A stretch of 64,000 nt of DNA from Clostridia bacterium (GTDB taxonomy: Bacteria > Bacillota > Clostridia > Oscillospirales > SIG627), in the NCBI GenBank assembly GCA_017517325.1, contig JAFWZW010000010.1, positions 62,001-126,000 of the forward strand. Reading direction: 5' to 3'. Shown here in pieces: positions 32,259 to 40,420 of the stretch. Position 1 is the stretch's first letter. Every line of letters starts with the position of its first letter. A program made the translations under genes and the position numbers. Under the pieces are notes generated by a model. It was not told where the DNA came from, ran no database searches, and was given only the letters and a program-made list of their open reading frames with translations.

Positions 32259-33131
32259 TTATTTCTTTTTCGGCTCAATTAGCTGGATCATAATTCCCAG
32301 TACGATGATACAAAGCCCCAAAACCGAAAGTAGGCGGATCTCCTCCTTTAGGAAAAGGGCCGTCCAGACCAGCGAAAGAAAGGGGGTGATATAGGCAAGG
32401 TTTGAAATCTTTGCCGTAGCACCCGATTCCAAGGCAAGGGTCCAAGAGGTTGTGGCAAGGGCCATTACGAAAACACCGTTCCAGCCAAAGCCTAAAACGG
32501 GAAGAAGCCCCATAGGCCTTATCTCGCCCGATGCCAAAAGGATCATCAGCGTAATGAGAAAGGTGGCAAGATAGGCGCACATCATAGAGATCTTCTTGTC
32601 GTACTGCCGCATTTTGGTAAAGGTGGTAAAAATACCGTAGGAAATCGCTGCCGAAACGCAGAAGAACATTCCCAAAAGGGCGTCCTTTTGAAAGGCAAAC
32701 AGCTCCTCTCCCGCTACCACGGCAACCCCCAAAAAGGAAAGAACGAAGGCAAGGCCCTTTCTCAGGGTCAGCCGTTCCTTTAAAATGAGACAGGCAAAAA
32801 ACACGCTCATAATAGGCCAAAGGTAATTGATGATAAAAGCTTGAGAGGCCCGCAAACGAGCGGTACCCGCATAGAGGAACAGATTATAGATGCAAACTCC
32901 GGGAAGTCCGGTGAGGGCCATCCAAAGCACGTCCCGGATCCCGTAGACTCCGCGAAGCTTTTTAAAACTCCCCGCTTTTAAATTGGCAACAAAAAGCGCC
33001 AGGAACGCAAAGGCAGAGCTGAAACAAAGCACCTGAAGGCTTGAAAAATCATTCAAGAGAAGCTTTGATACCGTTGCCATCGTAGACCAGAACAAAATAG
33101 AGGTGGCGGCGTAGACGTATGCTTTTTTCAT
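32259..33131 (-). CDS. EamA/DMT-family permease
   Basis: The 290-residue protein has ten membrane helices arranged as two EamA repeats. The first ends near LGVAVVAGEELF (residue 143); the second ends VLGIMIQLIEPKKK. Conserved features are ILFWSTMATVSKLL in helix 1 and FLSLVWTALFLKEE in helix 9. DMT permeases export or import small metabolites such as amino acids and nucleosides; the substrate is not predictable. It lies 6 bases after a single-pass membrane protein gene, so the two are cotranscribed. Confidence 0.88.
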   Translation of the reverse strand: MKKAYVYAATSILFWSTMATVSKLLLNDFSSLQVLCFSSAFAFLALFVANLKAGSFKKLRGVYGIRDVLWMALTGLPGVCIYNLFLYAGTARLRASQAFIINYLWPIMSVFFACLILKERLTLRKGLAFVLSFLGVAVVAGEELFAFQKDALLGMFFCVSAAISYGIFTTFTKMRQYDKKISMMCAYLATFLITLMILLASGEIRPMGLLPVLGFGWNGVFVMALATTSWTLALESGATAKISNLAYITPFLSLVWTALFLKEEIRLLSVLGLCIIVLGIMIQLIEPKKK

Positions 33132-33137
33132 TCTACC

Positions 33138-33860
33138 CTACCCCTTCAATCGCTGGTAAACGGAGCTTTTCGGAACGGTGTTGTTGCAGTAGGTCTCGGA
33201 ATTATAAATGGTAAAGCGGAAACGGGAATCCGTCACGGGATACGGCCGATCCTCGCTTTCAGGAATATAGCCCCCCTCAAAAACCAAAAAAGTATAAACG
33301 TGATCCTCCTTGAATTCCACACCTTCAAAGCAAAGGCGGAAAAAGGTATAAAACAAGTTCTTTTCACGGGAATAATAAGAAAGCTGATGGTAAGTATCCC
33401 CTTCGGCACCGCTTTCACGGAGAATGAAGGTGTACCCCGTCTCCCCTTCTCCGGGGGGCAGAGCGCGGCGGCGGACTCTTGCGGTAAACTGCATATTATC
33501 CGTCTCCTCTAAATACACGGGGTAATAGACCAGAACGGAGCCGTCCTCTTGCTCGGCTGTGGAGGAATGAATGCGCATCACCTCGTTTTGCGCCAAGGGG
33601 TAGACCTCTGCCGCCTTGTCATTGAGCAATATCATTTTTTCATATTCTCCGTTGCCCGAGGTAAAAATGCGAAAGAGAATGATCGCCCAAACGAAAACGC
33701 TGATCACCGCAAAGGAAACCTCCACAATGCGGTGCAAGGGCCACCTTGCCTGCTTTTCGTGCCAGTCGAAGCCGTCAAGCCCTTCCTCGTTCATCAATTT
33801 GATCTGTTTAGCCCGCTGCCTCTTTTCCAGCATCTGGCGGGTGTTCCAGAATGATCCCAT
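33138..33860 (-). CDS. Hypothetical single-pass membrane protein
   Basis: The 240-residue protein has a charged cytoplasmic N-terminus (MGSFWNTRQMLEKRQRAKQIK), one membrane helix at about 45-66 (VEVSFAVISVFVWAIILFRI) and an extracytoplasmic beta-rich domain at 80-235 of unknown family. The ATG is preceded by AAAAAGGAG, which begins right at the U-run of the tpiA terminator, so expression may depend on read-through from pgk-tpiA. The DMT permease gene follows 6 bases later. I do not recognise it. Confidence 0.7.
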   Translation of the reverse strand: MGSFWNTRQMLEKRQRAKQIKLMNEEGLDGFDWHEKQARWPLHRIVEVSFAVISVFVWAIILFRIFTSGNGEYEKMILLNDKAAEVYPLAQNEVMRIHSSTAEQEDGSVLVYYPVYLEETDNMQFTARVRRRALPPGEGETGYTFILRESGAEGDTYHQLSYYSREKNLFYTFFRLCFEGVEFKEDHVYTFLVFEGGYIPESEDRPYPVTDSRFRFTIYNSETYCNNTVPKSSVYQRLKG

Positions 33861-33874
33861 CTTAACTCCTTTTT

Positions 33875-33906
33875 ATAAAAAGAAGCGGCAGAAAACTGCC
33901 GCTTCT
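33875..33906 (-). terminator. Terminator of pgk-tpiA
   Basis: An 11-bp stem AGAAGCGGCAG/CTGCCGCTTCT with an AAAA loop is followed on the minus strand by TTTTTATAAAA. The ribosome site of the next gene begins within that tail. Confidence 0.8.
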
Positions 33907-33917
33907 CTTATGGTCGA

Positions 33918-34673
33918 TTAGTTTGCGCTGCCTGCCGCAATGATGGTAGCGAAATCAGCGGGCTTCAGAGCCGCACCGCCGATGAGACCACCGTCAATGT
34001 TGGGCATTGCCAGAAGCGCGGCACAGTTGCCGGCGTTCATAGAACCGCCGTACTGAATGGTGGTTTCTTCTGCAACGTCTGCATCAAAAAGCTTTGCGAT
34101 CAGACCGCGGATGAACTTACAAACCTCTTCTGCCTGCTCGTTGGTAGCGGTAAGACCGGTACCAATAGCCCATACGGGCTCGTAAGCGATCACAACGTTT
34201 GCCATTTCTTCCTTGGAAAGATCCTTCAGACCCAAGCGGATCTGGCGATCGATCACGTTCTCGGTGATGCCGTTTTCTCTTTCTTCGCGGGTCTCACCAA
34301 CGCAAACGATCACCTTCAGCCCCTTTGCCAAGGCAGCCTTGGTGCGGAGGTTTACGGTCTCGTCGGTCTCGGCAAAGTACTGTCTTCTCTCGGAGTGACC
34401 GATGATCACGTACTCACAGCCTGCTTCGATGAGCATATCGGCGCTGATCTCACCGGTGAAAGCACCGGATTCCTTGAAGTGGCAGTTCTGGGCACCCAGC
34501 TTTACGCAGGAGCCTTCGATTGCCTTCTTGGCATAAAACAGATCCACGAAGGGGGGGCAAATGACCACTTCGCACTTTGCGCCCTGGATCTGAGCAATAG
34601 CTGCTGCCAGCTCAGCGGCTTCGGAAGGGGTCTTATTCATTTTCCAGTTACCGGCAATGATGGTCTTTCTCAT
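33918..34673 (-). CDS. tpiA: Triosephosphate isomerase
   Basis: The 251-residue glycolytic enzyme interconverts DHAP and glyceraldehyde-3-phosphate. The family motifs are GNWKMNK (catalytic Lys12 region), IGHSERR (catalytic His), AYEPVWAIGTG (catalytic Glu and the flexible lid) and QYGGSMNAGN plus GLIGGAAL for phosphate binding. The ATG at 34673 has AAGGAGG upstream; the longer frame would run into pgk. It follows pgk by 10 bases. Confidence 0.98.
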   Translation of the reverse strand: MRKTIIAGNWKMNKTPSEAAELAAAIAQIQGAKCEVVICPPFVDLFYAKKAIEGSCVKLGAQNCHFKESGAFTGEISADMLIEAGCEYVIIGHSERRQYFAETDETVNLRTKAALAKGLKVIVCVGETREERENGITENVIDRQIRLGLKDLSKEEMANVVIAYEPVWAIGTGLTATNEQAEEVCKFIRGLIAKLFDADVAEETTIQYGGSMNAGNCAALLAMPNIDGGLIGGAALKPADFATIIAAGSAN

Positions 34674-34683
34674 AGCGCCCTCC

Positions 34684-35973
34684 TTATTTGTCCTGCAGGC
34701 AGGCGATACCGGGAAGCTCTTTGCCTTCCAGGAACTCAAGGCTTGCGCCGCCGCCGGTGGAAATGTGGGTGATCTTATCGGCAAAGCCGAGGTTTTCGAT
34801 GGCTGCAGTGGAGTCACCGCCGCCTACGATGGAAATAGCATCACTCTCAGCGATCACGGAAGCCACGGCACGGGTACCGCCGGCATAGTTCTCGAATTCG
34901 CAAACGCCCATAGGCCCGTTCCAGATCACAGTCTTGGCATCCTTCACGGCGTTGGAGTAGATCTCGATGGTCTTGGGACCGATATCAAGACCCATATAGC
35001 CGTCGGGAACCTTATCTGCATCGCAGGTAACGCTGTCAGCGTCGTTGTCGTAAGCTGCGGCACACTTGTTATCAACGGGGAGAAGGAAGTTCACGCCCTT
35101 TGCCTTTGCCTTTGCAATCAGTTCAAGCGCCAGATCCAGCTTATCATCCTCACAGAGAGAGTTACCGATCTTGCCGCCCTGTGCTTTTACGAAGGTGTAA
35201 GCCATGCCGCCACCGATGATGATGGTATCAACCTTGTCAATGAGGTTGGTGATAACACCGATCTTATCGGAAACCTTTGCGCCGCCCAGAATGGCAACGA
35301 AGGGATGCTTGGGTGCTTCCAGAGCGCCACCCATAAAGGTGATCTCCTTATCAATGAGGAAGCCGGAAACGGCGGGAATGTAGTGAGAAATGCCTTCGGT
35401 GGAAGCGTGAGCACGGTGTGCGGTACCAAATGCGTCGTTAACGAAGAGATCTGCCATGGAAGCCAGCGCTTCTGCAAAATCTGCACCGTTCTTTTCTTCT
35501 CTCGCGTCAAAGCGAACGTTCTCCAGAAGAACGGCTTCGCCTTCCTTGAGAGCGGCAACCTTAGCCTTGGCGTCCTCACCGATGATATCGGTAGCAAAGG
35601 TAACCTTGTTACCCAGATACTCGTTGAGTCTGTCTGCTACGGGCTTTAAGGTCAGCTTTTTCTGATCCTCGCCTGCTTTTGCAAGGTAAGCTTCTTTTGC
35701 TGCTGCCTGTTCCTCAACGGGAAGCTTTTCAACAGCCTTCTTTTCCTTCTTGGTCAGACCGAAGCCTTCGGTGAAAATATTGTGGGGCTTGCCCATATGG
35801 GAGCAAAGGATCACCTTTGCACCGTTTTCCAAAAGATACTGAATGGTGGGGATGGCACCGGCAATTCTCTTATCGCTGGTGATCTTGCCATCTTTCATAG
35901 GTACGTTGAAGTCGCAACGGACGAAAACTCTCTTGCCGCGGACTTCTACATCTTTGACTGACTTCTTGTTCAT
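34684..35973 (-). CDS. pgk: Phosphoglycerate kinase
   Basis: The 429-residue enzyme makes ATP from 1,3-bisphosphoglycerate. Present are the substrate motif [19 protein letters not shown], the hinge region around [10 protein letters not shown], and the C-terminal GGGDSTAA nucleotide loop and [14 protein letters not shown]. It is about 30 residues longer than E. coli Pgk because of an insertion near residues 80-110 ([21 protein letters not shown]), a form seen in Clostridia. The start is the ATG at 35973, with a weak AAAGGG site. It is first in a pgk-tpiA operon. Confidence 0.98.
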   Translation of the reverse strand: MNKKSVKDVEVRGKRVFVRCDFNVPMKDGKITSDKRIAGAIPTIQYLLENGAKVILCSHMGKPHNIFTEGFGLTKKEKKAVEKLPVEEQAAAKEAYLAKAGEDQKKLTLKPVADRLNEYLGNKVTFATDIIGEDAKAKVAALKEGEAVLLENVRFDAREEKNGADFAEALASMADLFVNDAFGTAHRAHASTEGISHYIPAVSGFLIDKEITFMGGALEAPKHPFVAILGGAKVSDKIGVITNLIDKVDTIIIGGGMAYTFVKAQGGKIGNSLCEDDKLDLALELIAKAKAKGVNFLLPVDNKCAAAYDNDADSVTCDADKVPDGYMGLDIGPKTIEIYSNAVKDAKTVIWNGPMGVCEFENYAGGTRAVASVIAESDAISIVGGGDSTAAIENLGFADKITHISTGGGASLEFLEGKELPGIACLQDK

Positions 35974-36008
35974 AGTAATAATTCCCTTTCTTTCAAGATT
36001 CTTCCATA

Positions 36009-36037
36009 ATGATATCACAAGGCATTGTTTTTCGCAA
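36009..36037 (-). promoter_or_regulatory. Promoter of pgk-tpiA
   Basis: On the minus strand TTGCGA (36032-36037) and TATCAT (36009-36014) have a 17-base spacer, about 35 bases ahead of the pgk start. Confidence 0.7.
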
Positions 36038-36070
36038 TAGATATTTTGTGAAAAAATAAGAAAATTAATC

Positions 36071-36109
36071 AAAAAATCGGCTCAGGCACAGCCATTAGCT
36101 GTGCCTGAG
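36071..36109 (-). terminator. Terminator downstream of the symporter gene
   Basis: A perfect 12-bp stem CTCAGGCACAGC/GCTGTGCCTGAG with a 5-base loop has six A residues on the left, giving a U-run on the minus strand. A second GC-rich hairpin with TTTT follows the symporter more closely (about 36125-36157), so two terminators may be stacked. Confidence 0.8.
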
Positions 36110-36192
36110 TAGGGGTTCACGAAAAGGCTTCCGCCCGGATCCGGAGGGAGGGCCTAAAATACCTTATGCCGCCCCATTCGAAAATATGCCTA

Positions 36193-37731
36193 TCAGTCGT
36201 CAAGTCCCTTTTCCATTTCTGCCTGAATAGCAGGGTCATAGGAAAGCATAGGCTTTACGTCCTTCTTTTTCAGCTTGCGGTCCACGTAGTTCTGAACGAT
36301 CTTCATCACCAAGGGGCTGAGGGCCACCACAGCGATAAGGTTGGGGAACATCATCATACCGTTGAAGGTATCGGAAATATCCCAAGCCAGAGAAGAGGTC
36401 ATAACGGCACCGAACATAATGGTGCAAACGTGGATCACCTTAAATACCTTTACGCTCTTGGCGCCGAACACGTATTCCCAAGCCTTGGAGCCGTAGTGAG
36501 ACCAGCCCAGAACGGTGGTAAAGGCAAAGAGGAACATAGCGATGGCAATGAATTTCTGACCGATATTGCCCCAGGAGAAGACTTGGTTAAAGGCGCCGCC
36601 CACCAAGGTCGCATCGGTAAAGCCTGCGGCGATCTCACCGGTCTGAGCGTTGAATACACCGCCGTTCAGGCCGCCGGAGGTGAGAACTACAAGAGCCGTC
36701 ATGGTGCAGACCACCATGGTATCGGCAAACACCTCGAAGATGCCCCACATACCCTGTCTTACGGGCTCTCTCTCATTGGAGTTGGAGTGGACCATAACGG
36801 AAGAACCAAGGCCTGCCTCGTTGGAAAATACGCCGCGCTTAAAGCCGTTGGTCATAGCAACGATCACACCGCCGATGCCGCCGCCCACAAAGGCTTCGGG
36901 AGAAAAAGCGTTTACGAAGATGGCCTTGAAAGCAGGAATGATCGCCTTATAGTGGACACCGATGATCACAAGGCTTCCGGCTACAAACAGAACCACCATA
37001 AAGGGAACGATCTTTTCCGCAACGTTGGCGATTCTCTTTACGCCGCCGATGGTAATAACGGCCGTGAGCGCCATGATCACAACACCCAGAAGAATATTGT
37101 AAAGGCTGACACCGCCCATCACTTCAATGGAAGAAATCGCCTTCACGTCAAAAGCGGCAGCCACGTTGGCTACGATCTTGTTGACCTGACCCATAGAGCC
37201 GATGCCGAAGGCGGCCAGCATTGCAAAGAAAGAGAAGAGAATGGCAAGAACCTTGGAGACTCCCTTCATACCCTTTTTGGTGCCCAGACCGTCTTCCAGA
37301 TAGTACATGGCACCGCCGGACCATTCGCCCGCTTCGTTGCGGCGGCGGAAGTAGATACCCAGTGCGTTTTCGGAAAAGTTGGTCATCATACCGAAGAAGG
37401 CGGCAACCCACATCCAGAACACGGCACCGGCACCGCCCACGCAGATGGCGGCGGCTACACCGGCAATGTTACCGGTACCAACCGTTGCGGCAAGAGCGGT
37501 ACAAAGAGCCTGAAAGGGAGAGATGACACCCTTTTCCTTGGTGTGTCTCATAACCTTTTTGGTGAAAAGGCGTCCGATGGTCTCCTTCCACCAATGACCC
37601 AGTCTTCCCACCTGGAAAAACTTGGTCAAAACCGTCATCAGGATACCGGTGCCGATGAGCAGCGCCAGACCCACGTAGCCCCATACAAAGCCGTTGACGG
37701 AGCTGTTGACCTTTGTAATGAAATCTAACAT
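36193..37731 (-). CDS. Sodium:alanine/glycine symporter (AgcS/AlsT family)
   Basis: The 512-residue membrane protein has about eleven helices. Family signatures are ATVGTGNIAGVAAAI near residue 85, the segment WVAAFFGMMTNFSENALGIYFR, GAMYYLEDGL, and FKRGVFSNEAGLGSS. These transporters carry glycine or alanine with sodium. The ATG at 37731 has AAAAGGAG upstream. The 5' leader is a tandem glycine riboswitch with a terminator, so the most likely substrate is glycine and expression should respond to its level. It is monocistronic. Confidence 0.95.
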   Translation of the reverse strand: MLDFITKVNSSVNGFVWGYVGLALLIGTGILMTVLTKFFQVGRLGHWWKETIGRLFTKKVMRHTKEKGVISPFQALCTALAATVGTGNIAGVAAAICVGGAGAVFWMWVAAFFGMMTNFSENALGIYFRRRNEAGEWSGGAMYYLEDGLGTKKGMKGVSKVLAILFSFFAMLAAFGIGSMGQVNKIVANVAAAFDVKAISSIEVMGGVSLYNILLGVVIMALTAVITIGGVKRIANVAEKIVPFMVVLFVAGSLVIIGVHYKAIIPAFKAIFVNAFSPEAFVGGGIGGVIVAMTNGFKRGVFSNEAGLGSSVMVHSNSNEREPVRQGMWGIFEVFADTMVVCTMTALVVLTSGGLNGGVFNAQTGEIAAGFTDATLVGGAFNQVFSWGNIGQKFIAIAMFLFAFTTVLGWSHYGSKAWEYVFGAKSVKVFKVIHVCTIMFGAVMTSSLAWDISDTFNGMMMFPNLIAVVALSPLVMKIVQNYVDRKLKKKDVKPMLSYDPAIQAEMEKGLDD

Positions 37732-37765
37732 AACAATTCTCCTTTTCGAAAAACTAAAAAAATAC

Positions 37766-37795
37766 AAAAAAAGATCGCACGACAAAGTGCGACCT
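37766..37795 (-). terminator. Riboswitch-controlled terminator
   Basis: On the minus strand GGTCGCAC and GTGCGATC pair and a T-run follows. The 5' half and loop (GCACTTTGTC) are complementary to the end of the second glycine aptamer (GACAAAGTGC), so the two structures exclude each other. Confidence 0.85.
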
Positions 37796-37806
37796 GAAAA
37801 AGCGAT

Positions 37807-37984
37807 GCACTTTGTCCTTTTGCCTGAGAGATTGGCGTTTCCGCTTTGCCCCTTCGGCACCCAACTCAATGGGTTTCTCCAAAGCTCTGTCAGATCACAG
37901 TCCTCATCCCGTAGGACGCCTGAGAGTGTTACTCCTTCGGCCGACTTTCGTCATTTCCTGCAATCATCTTACAGATTTCAACTC
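37807..37984 (-). promoter_or_regulatory. Tandem glycine riboswitch (gcvT element)
   Basis: On the minus strand two aptamers lie in series, each with the core GCCGAAGG followed by CTCTCAGGC. The second is complete (TTTGGAGAAACC ... GCCGAAGGGGCAAA ... AATCTCTCAGGCAAAAGGAC). The linker between them is short, as expected for cooperative tandem sensors. It precedes the symporter, and the expression platform is the adjoining terminator. Confidence 0.93.
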
Positions 37985-37988
37985 TGTT

Positions 37989-38016
37989 ATTATAACAGTA
38001 TTTTTAAAAAAAGCAA
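37989..38016 (-). promoter_or_regulatory. Promoter of the riboswitch-symporter transcript
   Basis: On the minus strand TTGCTT (38011-38016) and a perfect TATAAT (37989-37994) have a 16-base spacer. Confidence 0.7.
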
Positions 38017-38024
38017 GACCTGAA

Positions 38025-38070
38025 TGAAAAAAAGAAGCAAATTTTTACAAATCAGAAAAATTTGCTTCTT
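38025..38070 (-). terminator. Terminator of the DUF1538-PII operon
   Basis: A 15-bp stem AAGAAGCAAATTTTT/AAAAATTTGCTTCTT with a 9-base loop is followed by seven T on the minus strand, just past the PII-like stop. Confidence 0.9.
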
Positions 38071-38077
38071 CAAGCTC

Positions 38078-38761
38078 TTATATTTCTTTGCGCAAGCCTG
38101 CCACGTCGTCAACGGGAACGGAGATCACCATTCCGTGTGCTTCGCTTCTGGCACCGCACTTTTCGCTGATGGCGTTCATAATGGCGTTTTTCTTTTCCCG
38201 CTTGGAGATAATGAGAACGATCTCCCGTTCCTCTTGAATGTGGATCCCCCAGAACTGGAGCGCCTCATCCCCCGCCACTCTGCGGCTGTGGAATACGGTT
38301 CCGCCTCCTGCGCCGGCCTCTCTTGCCGCCGCCATTACCTCCTCGCTGTAGCCTTGGTTCACAAAGGCGAGGATCATGGAAAAATCGCTTTTCACGCTCT
38401 CTTCCTCCTTTTCTTCCTCTTTCGGTCCAAACGTTTCCACCAACTGCACCAGCCCGGCAGAGGCAGCGTTGAGGGGAACTGTAAAGGCAACGCCGCTTCC
38501 CGGCATACCAAGATACAGCTCTTCCCGAAACAGGGTCATCATACGGGCGGCACTTTTCTTTGTGATCAGTGCCATAATTACGCTTTTATCAATACTTCCC
38601 AGCCCCAAAAGGTCCTGCAATTCTCCGGAAGCCGTTCCCTTGGCATAGGCGTGGCTCTGCTCTGCCACCCCCTCACGGGTGAGAAGCTCCTGCGCCGCGG
38701 CACCGAGCTTCGGAGAAGCAATGAGAAACAGCAGGCGAATATCGTGCTTCGTCTTTTCCAT
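38078..38761 (-). CDS. Two-domain PII-like regulatory protein
   Basis: The 227-residue protein looks like two tandem ferredoxin-like PII folds. The first covers residues about 8-100 (DIRLLFLIASPKLGAAAQELL, ending VAFTVPLNAASAG) and the second about 125-225 (DFSMILAFVNQGYSEEVMAAAREAGAGGGTVFHSR ... VISVPVDDVAGLRKEI). The second repeat keeps the typical PII T-loop approach GAGGGTVFHSRR. PII proteins sense nucleotides and 2-oxoglutarate and bind membrane transporters. The ATG is at 38761 behind GGAGGGG, 1 base after the DUF1538 stop, so it is the obvious partner of that membrane protein. Confidence 0.82.
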   Translation of the reverse strand: MEKTKHDIRLLFLIASPKLGAAAQELLTREGVAEQSHAYAKGTASGELQDLLGLGSIDKSVIMALITKKSAARMMTLFREELYLGMPGSGVAFTVPLNAASAGLVQLVETFGPKEEEKEEESVKSDFSMILAFVNQGYSEEVMAAAREAGAGGGTVFHSRRVAGDEALQFWGIHIQEEREIVLIISKREKKNAIMNAISEKCGARSEAHGMVISVPVDDVAGLRKEI

Positions 38762-38762
38762 A

Positions 38763-40301
38763 TCACCCCTCCTCGAAATCAAGAATCACGTCGCAATCCA
38801 CGGGAAGTGTACCGGTGGTTACAACGCCCTGCGTATGCTTGCTGACACGGATGCGGTAGATCAGCCCCATCAGCTGTACGGCGATCAGCGGGGTCAGGGC
38901 AACCAGCGCCACCACCCCGAAGGCATCGGTCATAATATTTCCGCCCAGTGCCTGACAGGTACCGATGGAAAGAGGGATCAGAAAAGTGCTGGTCATAGGG
39001 CCGCTGGCAACGCCGCCGGAGTCAAAAGCGATACCCACGAAGATCTTGGGAACAAAGCGGGTCAGCACCAAGGCCAGAAGGTAGCCCGGCAAAACGATAT
39101 ACTGAATGGGAAAGCCCATCAAAATACGGAGCATCGCAAGCCCCACACTCACGGAAACACCGATGGACATAGCACGATTCATCGATTTGACGGGAATGGC
39201 ACCGTCGGTGACGCTTTCCACCTGATCGTTCAGCACCTGAATGGCAGGCTCCGCCTTCACGATAAAGTAACCGATGAGCATTCCCAAGGGCACCAGGATC
39301 CAGCGAATGCCGGAGGTAGCCAGCTCTTCGCCCAAATGGGCACCCACGGGGGAGAAGCCCACGTTTACTCCGCAAAGGAAGAGCACCAGTCCCACGTAGG
39401 TAAAGAGAATACCCATGGTGATCCTCAAAAGCTGACGCTTATGAAAACGGCGGGATACGACCTGAAAGAGAATAAACATCAATACGATGGGAAAAAGCGA
39501 TACGGCAACCTCCTCCGCATAGCGCCCAAAGCCGAAGAAAAACTGGTTGGCAACGTCACGGGTGGTCTCCAGTTCCGGAATGGGAGTGGCCTCGTATTCC
39601 ACCCCTGCAGGGCGGGATAAGATCCCCAGCACCATCACCGCAAGGATCGGGCCGATGCTGGAAAGGGCAACCAGACCGAAGGAGTCGCTGGCTGCGTCCT
39701 TATCCGCACGAACGGAGGAAAGACCCACGCCCAACGCCATAATAAAGGGAACGGTCATAGGCCCCGTGGTCACGCCGCCGGAGTCAAAGGCAACCGCCAA
39801 AAAATTATCGGGCACGAAGAAGGATACTCCGATCAGGCACATATACAAAACGATCAGAAGGGTGGAAAGCTCAATACGGTAGCGAATACGGATCACTGCA
39901 ACCGCAAGGAAAACACCCACGCCCAAGGCCACCGTCAGGATCAGGACCCAGTTGAGAATGGCAGGCACCTGCTCTGCCAGCACCTGAAGGTCAGGCTCGG
40001 AAACGGTGATGATCACGCCCATCACAAAGCCGATAAAGGCCAAAAGAAAGGCGGATTTGGTTTTGGAAAGAGCAACGCCGATGCCCTCTCCGATGGGGGT
40101 CATAGCCATTTCGGCGCCCAGCTGGAAAAAGCCCATACCAACGATGAGCATAGCCGCACCGGTGAGAAACAGAGAGATACCGCCTAAATCCATAGGGATC
40201 AAGAGAATGCTGATCAAAAGCACGATACCGGTAATGGGAAGCACCGCCGAAACGGATTCCATGATTTTTTCCCGCAATTTGGGGTTCATTTTCGAACTCA
40301 T
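38763..40301 (-). CDS. DUF1538 membrane protein, duplicated
   Basis: The 512-residue protein has about twelve to fourteen helices in two homologous halves. Each half contains the diagnostic loop AFDSGGV(T/A)(T/S)GPMT (near residues 172 and 418) and a preceding G-x-(E/N)-P-D/A-L/I-QVL segment (SEPDLQVLAEQVP; AEPAIQVLNDQVE). This is the DUF1538 family. From memory, DUF1538 proteins in a halophile were reported as cation/proton antiporters (UmpAB); otherwise the family is uncharacterised. Here both repeats are fused in one chain, and the partner is a PII-like protein. AGGAGG lies ahead of the ATG. Confidence 0.85.
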   Translation of the reverse strand: MSSKMNPKLREKIMESVSAVLPITGIVLLISILLIPMDLGGISLFLTGAAMLIVGMGFFQLGAEMAMTPIGEGIGVALSKTKSAFLLAFIGFVMGVIITVSEPDLQVLAEQVPAILNWVLILTVALGVGVFLAVAVIRIRYRIELSTLLIVLYMCLIGVSFFVPDNFLAVAFDSGGVTTGPMTVPFIMALGVGLSSVRADKDAASDSFGLVALSSIGPILAVMVLGILSRPAGVEYEATPIPELETTRDVANQFFFGFGRYAEEVAVSLFPIVLMFILFQVVSRRFHKRQLLRITMGILFTYVGLVLFLCGVNVGFSPVGAHLGEELATSGIRWILVPLGMLIGYFIVKAEPAIQVLNDQVESVTDGAIPVKSMNRAMSIGVSVSVGLAMLRILMGFPIQYIVLPGYLLALVLTRFVPKIFVGIAFDSGGVASGPMTSTFLIPLSIGTCQALGGNIMTDAFGVVALVALTPLIAVQLMGLIYRIRVSKHTQGVVTTGTLPVDCDVILDFEEG

Positions 40302-40349
40302 CTCTCTCCTCCTTTCCCACTGGTTTTATAATATCGGTTCACTTTTTCA

Positions 40350-40378
40350 ATTGTAACATATTCTTATCTTTTTTTCAA
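40350..40378 (-). promoter_or_regulatory. Promoter of the DUF1538-PII operon
   Basis: On the minus strand TTGAAA (40373-40378) and TACAAT (40350-40355) have a 17-base spacer. Confidence 0.75.
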
Positions 40379-40381
40379 GGG

Positions 40382-40419
40382 CAAAAAAACGGTGACCCTC
40401 TACAGATCACCGTTTTTTC
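40382..40419 (-). terminator. Terminator of thrS
   Basis: On the minus strand AAAAACGGTGA pairs with TCACCGTTTTT across an 11-base loop and runs into a T-run, immediately after the thrS stop. Confidence 0.85.
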
Positions 40420-40420
40420 T

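Noticed and set aside
36166..37728. A 520-codon plus-strand frame opposite the symporter.
   Set aside because: Rich in His, Gly and Asn as expected for an antisense shadow of a GC-biased membrane protein gene; the real gene has a riboswitch leader.
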